Shown: piece after piece, positions 46,052 through 58,394 of the stretch
Layout: each line of letters starts with the position of its first letter
Position numbering within the stretch: the first letter of the stretch is position 1
Source: Micropterix aruncella
Taxonomy: Eukaryota > Arthropoda > Insecta > Lepidoptera > Micropterigidae
NCBI GenBank assembly: GCA_944548615.1
Contig: OX155973.1
Span: 19,034,160-19,098,159 of the forward strand
Length of the DNA: 64,000 nt
Reading direction: 5' to 3'
Translations under genes and position numbers: made by a program
The notes under the pieces: generated by a model
Seen by the model: the letters and a program-made list of their open reading frames with translations, nothing else
What the model was told of the DNA's origin: nothing
Databases searched by the model: none

Positions 46052-47084
46052 TAGTCTACGAAATATTATTTGACAAAAGTGTCGTTAAAATGTCATAAAA
46101 TAAACAGTGATTGTAACCGTTGTAACCGTTGTAACCACCCAACAAGTTGTAACCGTTTATTTTACTATGGAGATCGATTCTACCTGCGTGGAATACTTTA
46201 ACAAACGCTTTAAAGGCACAAACTGACCGCTGCACCGGATTCGATCATAACATCTTGAACTTTATACACCAACGATCAGAGTAAATATTGCAGTATAGGT
46301 ACCTAACAATAATTGTAAAATGTGTATTTCAGACAGATATATTAAAATACGCACTAAATACTCATGATTTCGAAATCGAACTGTTACTGTTACACTAAGT
46401 AACAGTCTTAATCGGTTAGCTACTTACCATGTTAAATTCAGTGATTATCGATTTCGGTTTTACAATTATAACAATAATTGTAAAATGTGTACTTCATACA
46501 GATATATTAAAATACACTATAATTACTAATGATTTCGAAATCGAACTGTTAGGGTTTCACTAATTAATAGTCCTACTTGTGAACTTTTTTACTTTTAATT
46601 CTTAGTCTTAATACTTACATCACATGTTCGATTTATTGTAAAAACGTTTAATTAAACTTTCTTACAATATTATATTGTTTTTGTAATTTGAAAACAATAT
46701 TAATATTGTTTTCAGTGTATACAATTGATAAAGTAATAATATTCATTATAGAAGAAATAACCAGTAAATCGTTTTATTATTTTTCATAAGTAAATGTTGT
46801 CAAATAATTTTGTTACTTTTTACTACAATAAAGATTTTTCCTAAATTAATTCTATTGCTTATTCAGCTGTCATTGAAATATTCGGAATAAAATGTTATTA
46901 TTAGTGTTTTTGCTTGAAAATTGATACGTATAAATGATTAATATTATTAGGCGATCAAGGCGATTTAGTCTAACCATATCAAGCCATTAGACATTCGACG
47001 ATAGGTGTGAAAAAGGTCTCGATCGTTGTGAAAAAGGTGCCAATGTGCTAACGACACTTTTGTCAAATAGTATTTCGTCGACTA
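46052..47084. mobile_element. non-autonomous TIR element with TA target duplication
   Basis: Terminal inverted repeats of 36-38 bp, 36 of 38 matching (TAGTC(T/G)ACGAAATA...TTTGACAAAAGTGTCGTTA), with TA at both edges (46050-46051, 47085-47086). The interior has a direct duplication (46300-46405 and 46484-46590) and TTGTAACCG repeats but no coding sequence. Probably Tc1/mariner-related by its TA target. The right end lies 22 bp inside the NRF intron donor. Confidence 0.8.
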
Positions 47085-47108
47085 TATATTAGATTATTAG
47101 GTACTCAC

Positions 47109-47412
47109 TTTTTGATGCCCATATGGTTCCTCGTTTCAGCTCCGAGACGTAGGTCCGTACCTGTTTCCTGCATTCCATGGTTATGTTCGTGAAGCTGTTG
47201 GCATCCCAGTAATGGTGATCAAATAGATCGGTCAGCCACGCTATTTTAGACTCTATTCTATAGTTTGACGATTCACGATCACTATCACTGGATATGGTCA
47301 CGTTTTTATTTTGGCACTGAACATTAGATATAAAATATATAAATATATATAAACATACCACTGATTTTGTGGCGCCCCTAGCACTTAACCGTGCACTACA
47401 CGAGCGGGCCAT
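47109..47412 (-). CDS. NRF-6-like protein, exon 1 (signal peptide, start of NRF domain)
   Basis: Encodes 101 residues from the ATG at 47412. The context CAGAATGG has A at -3 and G at +4. Residues 1-33 form a basic then hydrophobic leader (VVCLYIFIYFISNVQC), a likely signal peptide cleaved near VQC. N-glycosylation sequons are NVT (residues 37-39) and NIT (76-78). From about residue 79 the NRF domain begins: MECRKQVRTYVSELKRGTIW-ASK, matching the family's C.....Y...L..GT.WA.K. The donor is AAAAA/GTGAGT, leaving one base of a split codon completed by exon 2. The protein is predicted to enter the secretory route, with the NRF domain lumenal or extracellular. Membrane and acyltransferase parts would be encoded further left, outside the window. 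Confidence 0.82.
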
Positions 47413-47792
47413 TCTGATCTACTTTTTTTAATCTGAGTTTAAGCTAACACAACAAATAAATTGTTTCTGATTTAATTTTTCATTATCTCGGATACAGATA
47501 TGACTCCATATTTTATTGAATAAAAATTCACTTTTTTTAAAGAGCAGCTTCACTGTTTTTTTGACGAATCTTCAATGAAGAATGTTGTTATTTCTGATGG
47601 CCATTTTTCTGTAAAGAGAAAGAAAAAATATGTTAATGATAAGAATTTGATATAAGCGTCTTGATTTGGAATTTCTGGTGTAGGAAAGTCTTCGTATATT
47701 GATCGTTCCCATGATTTATTCGGACTTGAGCAAATGCAAAGTGACAAAATAATCGTCAAGCAAGTAAATATATTAAAGAGAATAAAAAAATA
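47413..47792 (-). promoter_or_regulatory. 5' flank/5' UTR of the NRF-like gene
   Basis: About 380 bases between the start codon and MITE R6. No TATA box or clear initiator could be chosen, and part may be 5' UTR or another intron. The call rests only on position. Confidence 0.3.
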
Positions 47793-48131
47793 TGCCTGCC
47801 GTTACAGAACGTGAACTATTATATCTAGAAATATTTTTTTACGATTTTTTATGAAATATTTGTGGTTTATGTATTTATCTATATAGATACACGTATTATT
47901 CCGGAATGTACTGTCAGACCTCTCATTCGTCACTGAACACGATAAATTTATGTTAATTTATTGACATTTAGATATTTATACAACCACTTACTTGATATTT
48001 GGAAAGTTAAGGTATTCCGATAACGCTCGGAATCACATAACGATTCTAACGTTGTAGTGGAATAAAAAACGGAAAACATACATAGATGAACCCTGAATAC
48101 GTTTCACTCCTTCTTTGTTAATAATTCGTGT
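47793..48131 (+). mobile_element. MITE R, copy R6
   Basis: Internal blocks match R5. The termini are eroded (TGCCTGCCGTTACAG at left, ATTCGTGT at right). It lies about 380 bp upstream of the NRF start codon. Confidence 0.75.
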
Positions 48132-48582
48132 AAAAATATCGAAACTTTGATATTTTATTTTAAAACCCGATAACATGGGATCTTGTAAATAAGTTAAAAT
48201 CAAAGTTACCGCATGAAATTTGTACAGTCCGACGTTTTCGGCACGGGCCCAAGTGGCTATAATGACCGCCGACCGTCGATAGGAGATGGCGCTTTAAGAA
48301 GAAGACGACATTCCGGGAAGTAATATTGCATTTCATCGCTCAGCATTAGCAGATGACTTGTAAAGTTTTCTTGCATTTTCGCGATGATCACGTCATCGTT
48401 ACTATCAGCGACCAGTGCTTTTAATCGCTTTTAAACACAAAAGAATCGTTTTCGATATCATTACCTCTTTTTTATGCGCCCGAATGGCGGAGTAGCGGCC
48501 ATCTGACAACGACGAAATTGCGCGCTTCGCTATCTGACTTTTTTATCATTATCATGAACTTTGTTTTGCGGACTAGAATTAG
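48132..48582. other. unannotated upstream sequence
   Basis: Nothing recognised. Confidence 0.35.
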
Positions 48583-48630
48583 TTCTCGCGGACCCCTGGT
48601 GGCCTGCGGCCCACCGGTTGGGAACCACTG
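48583..48630 (-). mobile_element. hAT-type terminus fragment
   Basis: Reads inward from 48630 on minus as CAGTGGTTCCCAACCGGTGG followed by GCCACCAGGGGTCCGCGA, the classic animal hAT end. The matching terminus was not found. Confidence 0.6.
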
Positions 48631-51498
48631 TTTTAAAGACAGCGAGATTCGTGGAATAATTATTGGTGCTCAACTGTAGAAGCGACACGGTTACCCTGCG
48701 CGCCAGCAACACCATGTGTTAAGTCGAGATTCTTGTGTAATTCATATTTTTGTCTATCTAACTAAATCGTGTTATCTATATCGTCATTATATGCTATCAT
48801 TATGTAGTGACTACGTCACAATGTTGTTGCCCGGACAGAAAACAATTCAAATTTTCCCGCGTGCAATGTTACCACGAGCGAAGTAATAATCGGAGTCAAT
48901 TATAATTGTCCCATCGCTGTAAACACTCGAACTGGTATCATCCGCTCGACAGTCTCAATTAATTAAATCATAATTCAATCAACACACTGCGTTGTACTTT
49001 CATCTCTACAGCGGACCACGGTCACGGTAAAGCGGATCCTAATCATTCATATAGTTGTAGCGGTAAAGAGTCAACTCAGAAACTTCTAAACTACCTAATG
49101 TTTATTAATTATGTCTACCGTGAAAGTTTATTGACCAATGCTATATCATGCCTATTCGTCTGCTTATTCATCAGTTATTATTTGCATATTCCAGTAAAAT
49201 CTAGCGCCGTTGTTGTCTAAAAAAATATAGTATTTAATAATAATTTTAGAAAATATTCTCCCCATCCAAGATTACACTCCATATGTTATTACATTCCCAA
49301 CAAATGTCTTCGCCTTAACGACCATTAGAGCGAATATCTTGCTCCATTCAATCTTCTCTTATCTTAGAGTTTCAGTTACCGTTCTACCATCGCAGAGGCC
49401 CAATGACGAACGGCCTTTAATAAAGCGAAACGGCCAATAATGGAAACGATAAGGACGCAATGTCAAAGGGTTGTGGTCGACCACCGCACGCATTAATAGG
49501 TTAACGAAGCATGTGTCAGGGATATACTTAGGAAATAATCGTTGGTGCTTCAGTGCTTTTAGCGTGGCTCCTGTCAATATTGAAAAGTAAACGGTAACAC
49601 ATAATATATCACCCGATATCGAGCAGAAGAATGGAATAGGTACATTTAAAAATATGTGCGTTTCAGCTCCGACGCGCGACTGGAGTTTACTATTTAAGTG
49701 CGATTGTCATTGAATATACAATATACGATTGGCATTTTTTTTTCATCCTCCATTTGAACTGGTTTCTTCCACATATTATAGTATTTTGTACTTTTATTCA
49801 TTTCAATGTATATAAATATAAATATTAATTATAAAGCTAAACAAATTGATTGTTGATATTTGTATTGTATACTGAATACTGATATTACTTATACTAACAT
49901 TGTTCTGAATAATAATAAACGTGCTGCCATATATTGTCAGGTACGTATATTACTGTGTTACGAAAAGTTATTTAATATTGAATTATTCTGAATAAATGGC
50001 GCTAACATTAATTCATTTATAAAAAAATGCTTTTTGCAACGCTTTTTGTTAACGCTCGAAAAAGTTTTTTGTTTTATTTCACTATTCTAAATAGTTGACT
50101 TGTCGTTTTGACAGTGCGACTTGTCGTTTTGACCTCACTTTCGAATAATTCGACATTGGCTATAATGTGGCTATTTAGTTTAGGTAAGGGTGAATATTTC
50201 CATAAGCTCAATTAATTTGGCAAAGTGAGGCATTTAGGTTGCAAGCTGATAGAGGGCTGATCTGCTAAGTTGCTGGCAGCTGTGCTGCTCTGTCGACCCA
50301 GTTGTATTGTCAGCTGTTCGATCGTATTGCGATGTTTGTCTCGATCGATGATTGAGACGGGTATAGCTTCCGTTCTGTCTGTTTCGGTGCTTTTCTTTGG
50401 GCGTTGATCCACCGAGGTGTTTTCCTTAGACGCAGTGTACCGAGTACGAACAGTAGACCCATTCTCAAGTGGTAAGAGGTTGCGGGGATAGGGTGGGAGT
50501 GAGCAGATGGATACGTTACGGCCAACGCCTGGTTAGCAATACGCGCAGGTGAGGGTTGTCGAATTTCTCGAACGTTTGCATATCTGCTTCGGCGGACTAG
50601 CTGCCATACGGCATCCATATGCGCATTTTGTTCAACGGCAGCACGATTTGTGGTAGCGCTTAGGACTCGGGACTTCGCTCGCTACAATTTCAATGCTGTT
50701 CCAAGACTGTCTGTATTTTGTAAGATAAGACTGAATGTCTCTCTTTTGTTCTAAGATTGGTAATTTTGTTCTAATAAGTACTTTCTGTATTGGATGTGTA
50801 AGGTTGTTTAGCCGGCAAAAGTTGTTTGGTTGCTAGTGATAAGACTATATATTTTTTAGACATTTACAATTCCGTGAAGATATTGTATAAAAGTGCGTTG
50901 TGACTGTATCTGCGGACTTATTTAAAATATTACATCCCGAACATAAAAATATAAAAATGGCTCTACGCATAATCGACGACAATGGGCGATTATCTCGTAT
51001 TGTTACAAAAGCAAAGGACAATAACAGCTCGATACGATGAAATTACGTATGTTCGGTGAAAGTTAAATATTCAACCTTTCCATTGAACTACAATAAAAAA
51101 ACGCGCTCTTAAGCGAAGTTTATGGCGTTGCCATACCATGTAATGTAATCACTTTCTATTTTTTTGCAATCCGGGTTAGCAAAATCAGCGAATTTATAAG
51201 CAAAAAACCTGTGATTAATGATATATTGTATACTAGAAGGACGTAGAAATTTGTAAAATACATATTTTAGTAGCTTACTTAAATGTATACCATAACTAGC
51301 TTTTGCCTGCGGCTCCGTCCGCATTAACGACAACTTTCGCCAACTGTTTATTTTTTTCCTTGAAACCCTTAAAAGTACCCATATGCATATTCCGTAATCC
51401 AAATTATATTTTATCTAAACTCTATTATGAATATACTAATTTATTTCTTGCATTGGTCATTAAATTTTTAAAAATAAACAGTACTTACATAGTATAAC
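48631..51498. other. unannotated upstream/intergenic sequence
   Basis: No gene recognised. Minus frames at 50212-50618 (Ser/Gln/Arg-rich) and 49359-49577 resemble no family I know. The segment 49677-49735 (GCGACTGGAGTTTA...GTGCGATTGTCATTGAATAT) recurs at 61425-61485, a dispersed repeat. Confidence 0.35.
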
Positions 51499-51636
51499 GA
51501 TGACATAACAATTCTAACATTACCACTCACTTCTAAATCGGTTCAAGCGTTTAGAATTTATAGTGAAATAAAAAACGGTAAACATTCAGATATGAACCCT
51601 GAACAAATTACACTCCTTTTTTGTTGGGCAGTTGTA
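51499..51636 (+). mobile_element. MITE R, copy R7 (right third)
   Basis: Matches the family from GACATAACAATTCTAACATT to GGGCAGTTGTAT. The left part is absent. Confidence 0.7.
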
Positions 51637-51644
51637 TATAACTA

Positions 51645-52080
51645 ATGAAATGAAATGAAGTATATTTATTGTCCGAATTATGGGCAGATTATGTCTCATA
51701 AGTCCTATCGCAATACATAGATTGTCAATTTTACTTATTTTCTATGTTTATTAATAACCAATTAATTTATAACATTATCCTACCTAAAATATTATGCCGA
51801 TGACATTAAATACAATAAAATTGAATAATACAAAAAAAAAACAAAATACTAACAATCTTTCGATTTTAAAATTTCGTAATGTATAGATAATATAAAAATA
51901 AACATAAAAAATAACATAAAAAAATACATAAAAAAATAAAAAAACGTACTCAAAAAATAACATAAACAAAACATAAAAATAAAGCCTGAAATAACATAAA
52001 AAAAGATATAACTTGACATAATCGAAACAGACCGGAATAAGCAGCTCTAACAGTGCTAATGATTTATCAATATGGTATAT
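51645..52080 (-). mobile_element. probable LINE 3' UTR fragment
   Basis: Starts with AATGA repeats and AAGTATATTTATTGTCC on plus, the tail side of a minus-oriented LINE. It continues AT-rich with no coding. Confidence 0.4.
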
Positions 52081-53470
52081 CAAGCCTTTTATGAAACATT
52101 ATATTTCGCTTATTATTTTCTACACTGTATCGAACGAGAATTCAAGAGCATCGCGTATGAAAAATGCGGGTAATCCTGTCATGTACGTGAAATTATTATG
52201 AATCCCCAGTGTTTAAGCCGGAGATGCGAAACACCGTCATGAATATGTATGTGAGCCATAAATTACAAACAAACATTGTGTAGAAATAATGAAAGATGGG
52301 ACCTTTTAATTACATTTTCGGTCACAAAACACTCGACATGGCTCGTAGAATTAATTAATTTTAGCTGTTTTGAAAAACTACATATTGAAAAAAAATCATA
52401 TGAAAGATATGAAAACTAACTTTAGAGGCTGAAAATCATGTAGTTATTTGAAAACATATCGTAGCTCTATATGTGAGACTTCGTATATGCCAACGAGCAA
52501 ACCTTTTAGGGCATCGAAGATACTAAATAACTTTGTTCATGAGATGTTTTTGTTTGCTGTGTAAATGGGACAAAAAAAAAATGAAAATACTAACGAATAA
52601 AACTGGCAAAGGGCTGTTTGCGAGGAATCACTACTGCAATGAGAAAAATATTGGATTGATTCTTACATTACCAATTTGTTATTACGATTTTAAACAGAAT
52701 AACGACTTGAATTACAAGGAATTTTGTTGAAACTCCATTACTCGATTATATATATATATATATATATTTTTATTTATTTAGTACTTTATTCATATTTTTT
52801 ATACATATAGCCACGTTATTACCAATGTTATAAAGTAACTCGGAAAAATTTAACACGCAAATGTAGCAAATGGTCAGTGCCCACCTAACTAGGACTATAA
52901 TGTCCTGTATCTAGGCGGGTCAGAGTAAACGATTAAAATTAGCGATTTAATTTATAAAGAACTAAATTGACTAACGTTTTATTTTTAGCAATAGTAAATG
53001 TACCTAATTAAAATTTAATACATAATATAATATAATAATCTGTATCAATATTACAATGTATATACCTGATCATATTTCTGTAATAATATGGTAAGTACAT
53101 AGATACCTAAATTCGATTATAAAAAATAATAAATATATTATGGTATAAACATATTTATATTAGAGTAGGTACAATATATAAATACGAATATAAAAATATT
53201 ACGAAAAATAAGAAATACCATACGATATTTATGATTATATGCATAATACTTTATGTATATGTATACGATATTAGCTTTAAAATCAACAAGACAAGTTTTC
53301 GGATTTAGACCTCCCTAATTCAAATAACCATTTATTATATTACATTTAAACTATTGAATGTTCTTTAAGTGTTTCCATTTCTCTTCTATGTCATTATTTA
53401 GGCTGGGGTGAAGGAAGAAAGGTTGTCTCCTATCAATATTTTCCATACGGAAATATCAGTATTTTATTTT
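52081..53470. other. AT-rich intergenic sequence with (TA)n and a LINE-tail-like block
   Basis: (TA)n at 52746-52768. Sequence from 52770 (TTTATTTATTTAGTACTTTA) resembles a minus-oriented LINE 3' UTR. Nothing coding. Confidence 0.4.
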
Positions 53471-53474
53471 ATTT

Positions 53475-55163
53475 TATTTTTTTTTAATTTTTTATTCCAA
53501 CAAAAGAGAAAAACAGCGCACAGGTCTTAAGTTAATAAATAATGATAACAATATTACGGCCAAAATAGTCTCCTGGTAATATACCGTTAATGTGCGTGAT
53601 GTGTAATAATATTTATATATTATGTTATATTATCATGTTCTCTCGATTTCTGAGTGTGTACGATAGAGTAGGATGAGTGTGTTTATGTGTGTGATTGTAA
53701 TGTGTGTTTAATGGGTGTGTGTAAGTACATCTACGTGTATGTGTCAGTTGTGTATATATGAGAGTGTGTGATTCTGCACAGGTATGTGTCTGTTCAAGCT
53801 TTTAAGGTGTGGTCTATTACCGCTCTGATAAACTCGTTTTTGCTCATTGAGAAAATGTCAAGCTCCTGAAACGATTCGTCGTAGGCTTCCATAATTCGAT
53901 GCAGAGTTGAATTCCTTGCTTGATTTGTATGGAGTCTGGGTACATTGAATACCCTTGGGTGACGAGTTCGGCGCGATGGGACGTTTAAGGCTATTCTGCT
54001 TAGAATTTGTGGGCTGTCGATATGATGCGAAAGTATATTGTGGAAGAACGTCATATCAGTCACTTTACGTCGCTGCTGAAGACTCAGCATTTCGAACCTT
54101 GCCAATCCGTCAGAATATGAGGTATATTCAGCGAGGGTTCGATGACACAAGTGCCTTACGAAGGTTTTCTGAATACGCTCTATACGGTCAATGTGTACTG
54201 CGGTGACCATATAGGTGACGCAAACTCCACTATACTGCGAACGTAGGCGTTATAAAGAGTGAAGAGCACATTAATATCGGAGAATGGTTTGCATGCTCTC
54301 AGTACGAAACCGAGAGCTCTGTAAGCTTTTCCCACCAAGTGTTCAATGTGTGTATCCAGCATTAATTTGTTGTCCAGCATTATCCCCAAATCCCGCACTA
54401 CACTCTTCTCTACTATAATCTCTCCGCCTATCCTGTAGTCGAAATCATACTTTGATCGGTTACGAGTAAAGGATAACTTGCTGCATTTCGCCGCATTTAA
54501 ACTTAATTTATTGAGAGAGCAATAGTCTGACATGCGAGCAAGGTCCTCCTGTAATCGATGACACTGTGAAATATCTTTGACCACAGAATAAACTTTAAGA
54601 TCGTCAGCGTACATAATGCAGTGTGAGTGTTGGAAACAATCCTGAATATCGTGTATATATACATTGAACAGCAGCGGACCAAGATGAGAGCCCTGGGGTA
54701 CACCAGATGGAATGTTTACATAATTCGACCGAAAACCACCCAGTACAACAGCCTGTCGCCTGTTCCTCAAGTACGATGAGAGCCATCGCAGTAGGTCGCC
54801 GTGTATGCCCACAGATTCTAATTTTCCAAGTAGAATACCGTGGTCGACGCGGTCAAACGCCTTCGAGAAATCGGTGTAAATTACATCTACTTGCAGTCTC
54901 TTATCCATGTTGACCGTGACAAAGTCGAGAAATTGGCATAGATTTGATGTAACCGAGCGTCCTGGTAAGAAACCATGCTGATTCTCAGGGAGAATTGTCC
55001 TAAACGAGGGCAGCAGGGAATCGTATACCACCTTCTCAAATAACTTGCTAATAACCGGAAGAATAGATATCGGTCTGTAATTAGATACTACATTCTTTGG
55101 GCCGGCCTTGTGAATTGGAACGACACACGCTTCTTTCCATCTCGTCGGAAAAATGCCCGCCTT
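53475..55163 (-). mobile_element. R1/jockey-like LINE, long RT fragment
   Basis: The longest coding remnant here. The minus strand carries RWKEACVVPIHKAGPKNVVS and NYRPISILPVISKLFEKVVY, then QHGFLPGRSVTSNL, YTDFSKAFDRVDH (first catalytic Asp), SGVPQGSHLGPLLF, CIMYADDLKVY (catalytic DD) and VRDLGIMLDNKL, ending EFASPIWSPQYT. A one-base shift near 54195 moves the frame to HIDRIERIQKTFVRHLCH and the C-terminus (to 53794). GT-rich 3' UTR and a T-rich run near 53465-53500 (poly-A on minus) follow. The 5' end is lost at 55163 beside a TA run, where AAAATGCCCGCCTT occurs twice. Confidence 0.9.
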
Positions 55164-57439
55164 ATATATATATATAAAATGCCCGCCTTGTATATCCGTA
55201 TAGTCCGACTATATCCGTACGTATCCTACTACATGCTGTTATGCTAGAAGCGAGATCGCAAGGTCGCGACGTAATGTAATAACGCGTAATGTAAGACGCT
55301 TTACGACACTGTAGCTACCGTCACGCCAACACCCTTACGCGTCTTGGCAATTCATACGCATGGACCACAGTCCGAGTTATGTACGTAATCCTTGTCGAAT
55401 GCGTATTTCGGTGTTTAAACGTTATATTTTTCTCAGTGTAAGCACGTAAGTGATACAAGCGAATAAAATCATCAACTCATGGCTTCAATATGCCACCGCA
55501 ATAAGAATTACAAGAAAACTACGGTTTGCGATATTTTACGCAATCATGATTTTACACCCATAACTATAAAAAAAGCAAAATCAAGTTTTTGGAGCGTAAG
55601 AGGTCTTACGATCCTAGATCGAAGATATGAAGTTATAGCTTAATATAAGTTTATATAAAACTTGCACAACAAAGCGGTATTTAAATCAGATATCACATAT
55701 TCAAAACCGGTCATTTTGATATAGGAAGAATATTATTTTCACGAGGGAGAAAGTCATTATTTAACCTTAACACCTAACAGTCCGTGTATTTCAAATGTGT
55801 TAAAAAATCAGGAAGGGTTTTAAAAAAAAAACAGTGCTATTTAAGACATTTTTAACCATACAAGGCACACTAAAAGCTGTTGGGTAAATAAATTAAAATG
55901 ATTTTTTTTCCAAAAAATACCAAACTTTTAACAGCTGTCTTGTAAAGTTTATAAAATTCTCATATTTTATAAAAAAAAATTACGAAAAAATGCGTGAGTT
56001 TTCCCCCTAATTTTCCGCCTCTAAAAAATGTGAAAGAAAACCAAAGTTTTATAAAAGTGGCTAATATGAGAGTTGTAAAAGTATATTCATATGAGTTATA
56101 TTCACAATAAATTCTATCAAAATCAATTTATGATTAAAAAAACACTTTTTACTTTCCCTGCCCATCAACCGGTGAGGAGGGAAAATGTTGTGAAAGCGCA
56201 ATTTTTTTTTTTCGAGAATAAAACAAAATTATCTAACCCCCTTTCTCTTAGACGATTAAGGCTCTAGGTGGAAGTCCTTATGTTTGTAGGTCTGTCTGTC
56301 TGTGTTTCTATGCGTATTCCACTACTTAATCCAATTGAGCTGAAATTTGTCATGCAAGCATCATTTGATCATGGCAATGGTTAAAATGATTGTGGTTGAA
56401 ATCGGTCCACCAGAAGGCGCAGTATTAATATATCAATCTCGAGATATTGGATTTAGAGACTTGACATTTTGTACTCGGATGCCTTGTTAGACCAAAATCA
56501 CAATGTGACATTTTTGTTGAAATATCCCATATACAAGCTACACTAATAATATTTAAATTCCGCCATATATTTTAATTATATAATAAAGCTATATGCTGGC
56601 GCTTGACCCAATAGATGGCTTGCGTTCGTTTCCTCAGCCCTTAGCCGAGAAACCAACCGCACCGCCTGAGACGTCACAATGGAACTCAACCGGGTTCGTC
56701 CACCGGTCGCGAGAGGGCGCTTATCGATGATATTTGTGGATTTCAATATTCGGATAAAATAAGTCCTTAGCTACTTGCCGGGAAAGTCCTGGGGTGACCC
56801 AACCGATTTTTAAAATATTTTTATTATATAACGCCATAATAATATTACGTATCTCTAAAACACAAAACAAAATGTGTTAAAAGGGCCCATCTACGTCTAT
56901 ATACATGCACCAAAAAATGGTTTAACATTCAAAGCACGCGGCTCGCATGACGAACCGCTAAATTCACCAAAGACCTTCAAATAATGAAAAGGATACAATT
57001 TTGAGTGTTTTTTTAAAAATTATTATTTTGGTAGATAATAAAAGAACGAGGGCATAACAATATGGTTAAGTTTATGCGTCAGTGATTTGGAAAGATACTT
57101 CTGTTATTATTTTTGTAAGGTGGTTCTAAATGGTCAATTTCACATATTTCAGTCATCTAACAAGTTCTTAATATTGGTTCTACAGGTCTTTCTAGTTGAA
57201 AGCTTTGACTTTTAAATGACAATGGGCAAAAATATATAGACTCTTGGTCCACCTCTCCAATAACAATAACATAGTTACCATTTGAAAGATCTACAATATT
57301 TATGACTACTACAACTTACCTCAATTATGAGCCGTTTCGGTGTTTAGAAGTTCGGAATCTTCTTAAGAGCAGCTAAATACACGAAAACCCCCGAGCTGAT
57401 GATTTATTTAAAATATATTATTAGCAGTGAAGATCCATA
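55164..57439. other. unannotated intergenic sequence
   Basis: No gene recognised. 56270-56470 (GTCTGTCTGTCTGTG, CAATTGAGCTGAAATTTG) resembles widespread Lepidopteran non-autonomous repeats. The rest is AT-rich. Confidence 0.4.
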
Positions 57440-58203
57440 ACATATATATCATACTAATTTAGAGACCGCAATAAGAACCCAGCAAACAATCTGCACGCGG
57501 CAATCCCGAACTATACATTTTGACGTCCCTCGAATGCAGACCACTTTTGGGCAGAGGCATTTTGTGTACATAGCCCCCAGGATCTTTAATATGCTTGATG
57601 AAGATTTAAAAATGTATGTGCCGAAGTCTTCTTCTTCTTTTAAAGCCAAAATTAATTCCTGGCTAAAATATGACGCCCGGCAAAATATCCACAAATTAAT
57701 ATACCGAGACAATTATCCCTGACATTTCTTATTATTATTATTATTTTCTTTGACTTTTTTTATTTTTATTTATTACTATTACTTATTCATAAATTTTGGT
57801 GACTATTGTTTGATATCATTTGACATTTTATTTTATTTTTATTTTTTTAACACGATTATTTATTTTTGTGTTTTATTTCCTATTGTGATCATTAGTTAGT
57901 GATTATTAGTTATAATTTGTAATGGTGACGGGAATATATATATATTTCTTTTCCTTTTTATTTTTTTTTATTCATTGCCGAATATATGTGATATAAAAAC
58001 TAGAGAGCTAGCTGCCCTGGAACAAGTCCTGGCACTTAGTTGGGCAGCAGCAGTACTTAAATGCTAATGCTCATATCGGCCGTGTTTAATTTTAATTTTA
58101 ATTTTAATTACATATATATTTTTTTATTGATATGATTATTAGTGATACTTGTGCACTTGTAAATGAATTGTTAAATTAAATAAATAAATAAATAAAATAA
58201 ATA
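57440..58203 (+). mobile_element. LINE C-terminus with 3' UTR and (AAAT)n tail
   Basis: The frame at 57534-57722 carries TTFGQRHFVYIAPRIFNML...KAKINSWLK, a LINE C-terminal motif shared with 36924-37184. Upstream residues (NPANNLHAAIPNYTF) lie in a shifted frame. It ends in (AAAT)n at 58180-58203. Confidence 0.75.
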
Positions 58204-58394
58204 GTATTATGATCAACGGTTACTGGGCACACCACGTTGAACAGCTGACCTTAGCATATTAAATTCGTCAGGAAACAGAGCGGGAATGAAATCATGAAAC
58301 ACATTACAGAGTTCAAGCAACATATTACAATATTTCTCCTCCTATGTTTGTACTCACACAGCATATGCAGTTTATGGTTTCGGAAATGGATGCG

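Larger units (their letters stand above)
17630..47108 (-). other. intron 1 of the NRF-like gene (about 29.5 kb)
   Basis: Defined by the donor GTGAGT at 47108-47103 and the acceptor AG at 17631-17630, with matching phase (1 + 2 bases). It contains most of the mobile elements in the window. No further exon is needed because the protein reads continuously across the splice. An alternative or cryptic exon cannot be excluded. Confidence 0.75.

Noticed and set aside
49359..50618. Minus-strand frames upstream of the NRF gene as possible exons
   Set aside because: No recognisable domain, no convincing splice sites or start context, and nothing tying them to the NRF gene.
51784..52083. Phe/Tyr-rich 99-codon minus frame resembling a membrane protein
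   Set aside because: It results from A/T-rich LINE-tail-like sequence (repeats of CATAAAAAAATA). Composition alone explains it.
54503..54913. Several overlapping frames inside the LINE at 53475-55163
   Set aside because: Shadow frames of the RT coding sequence, which itself is clear in the minus main frame.
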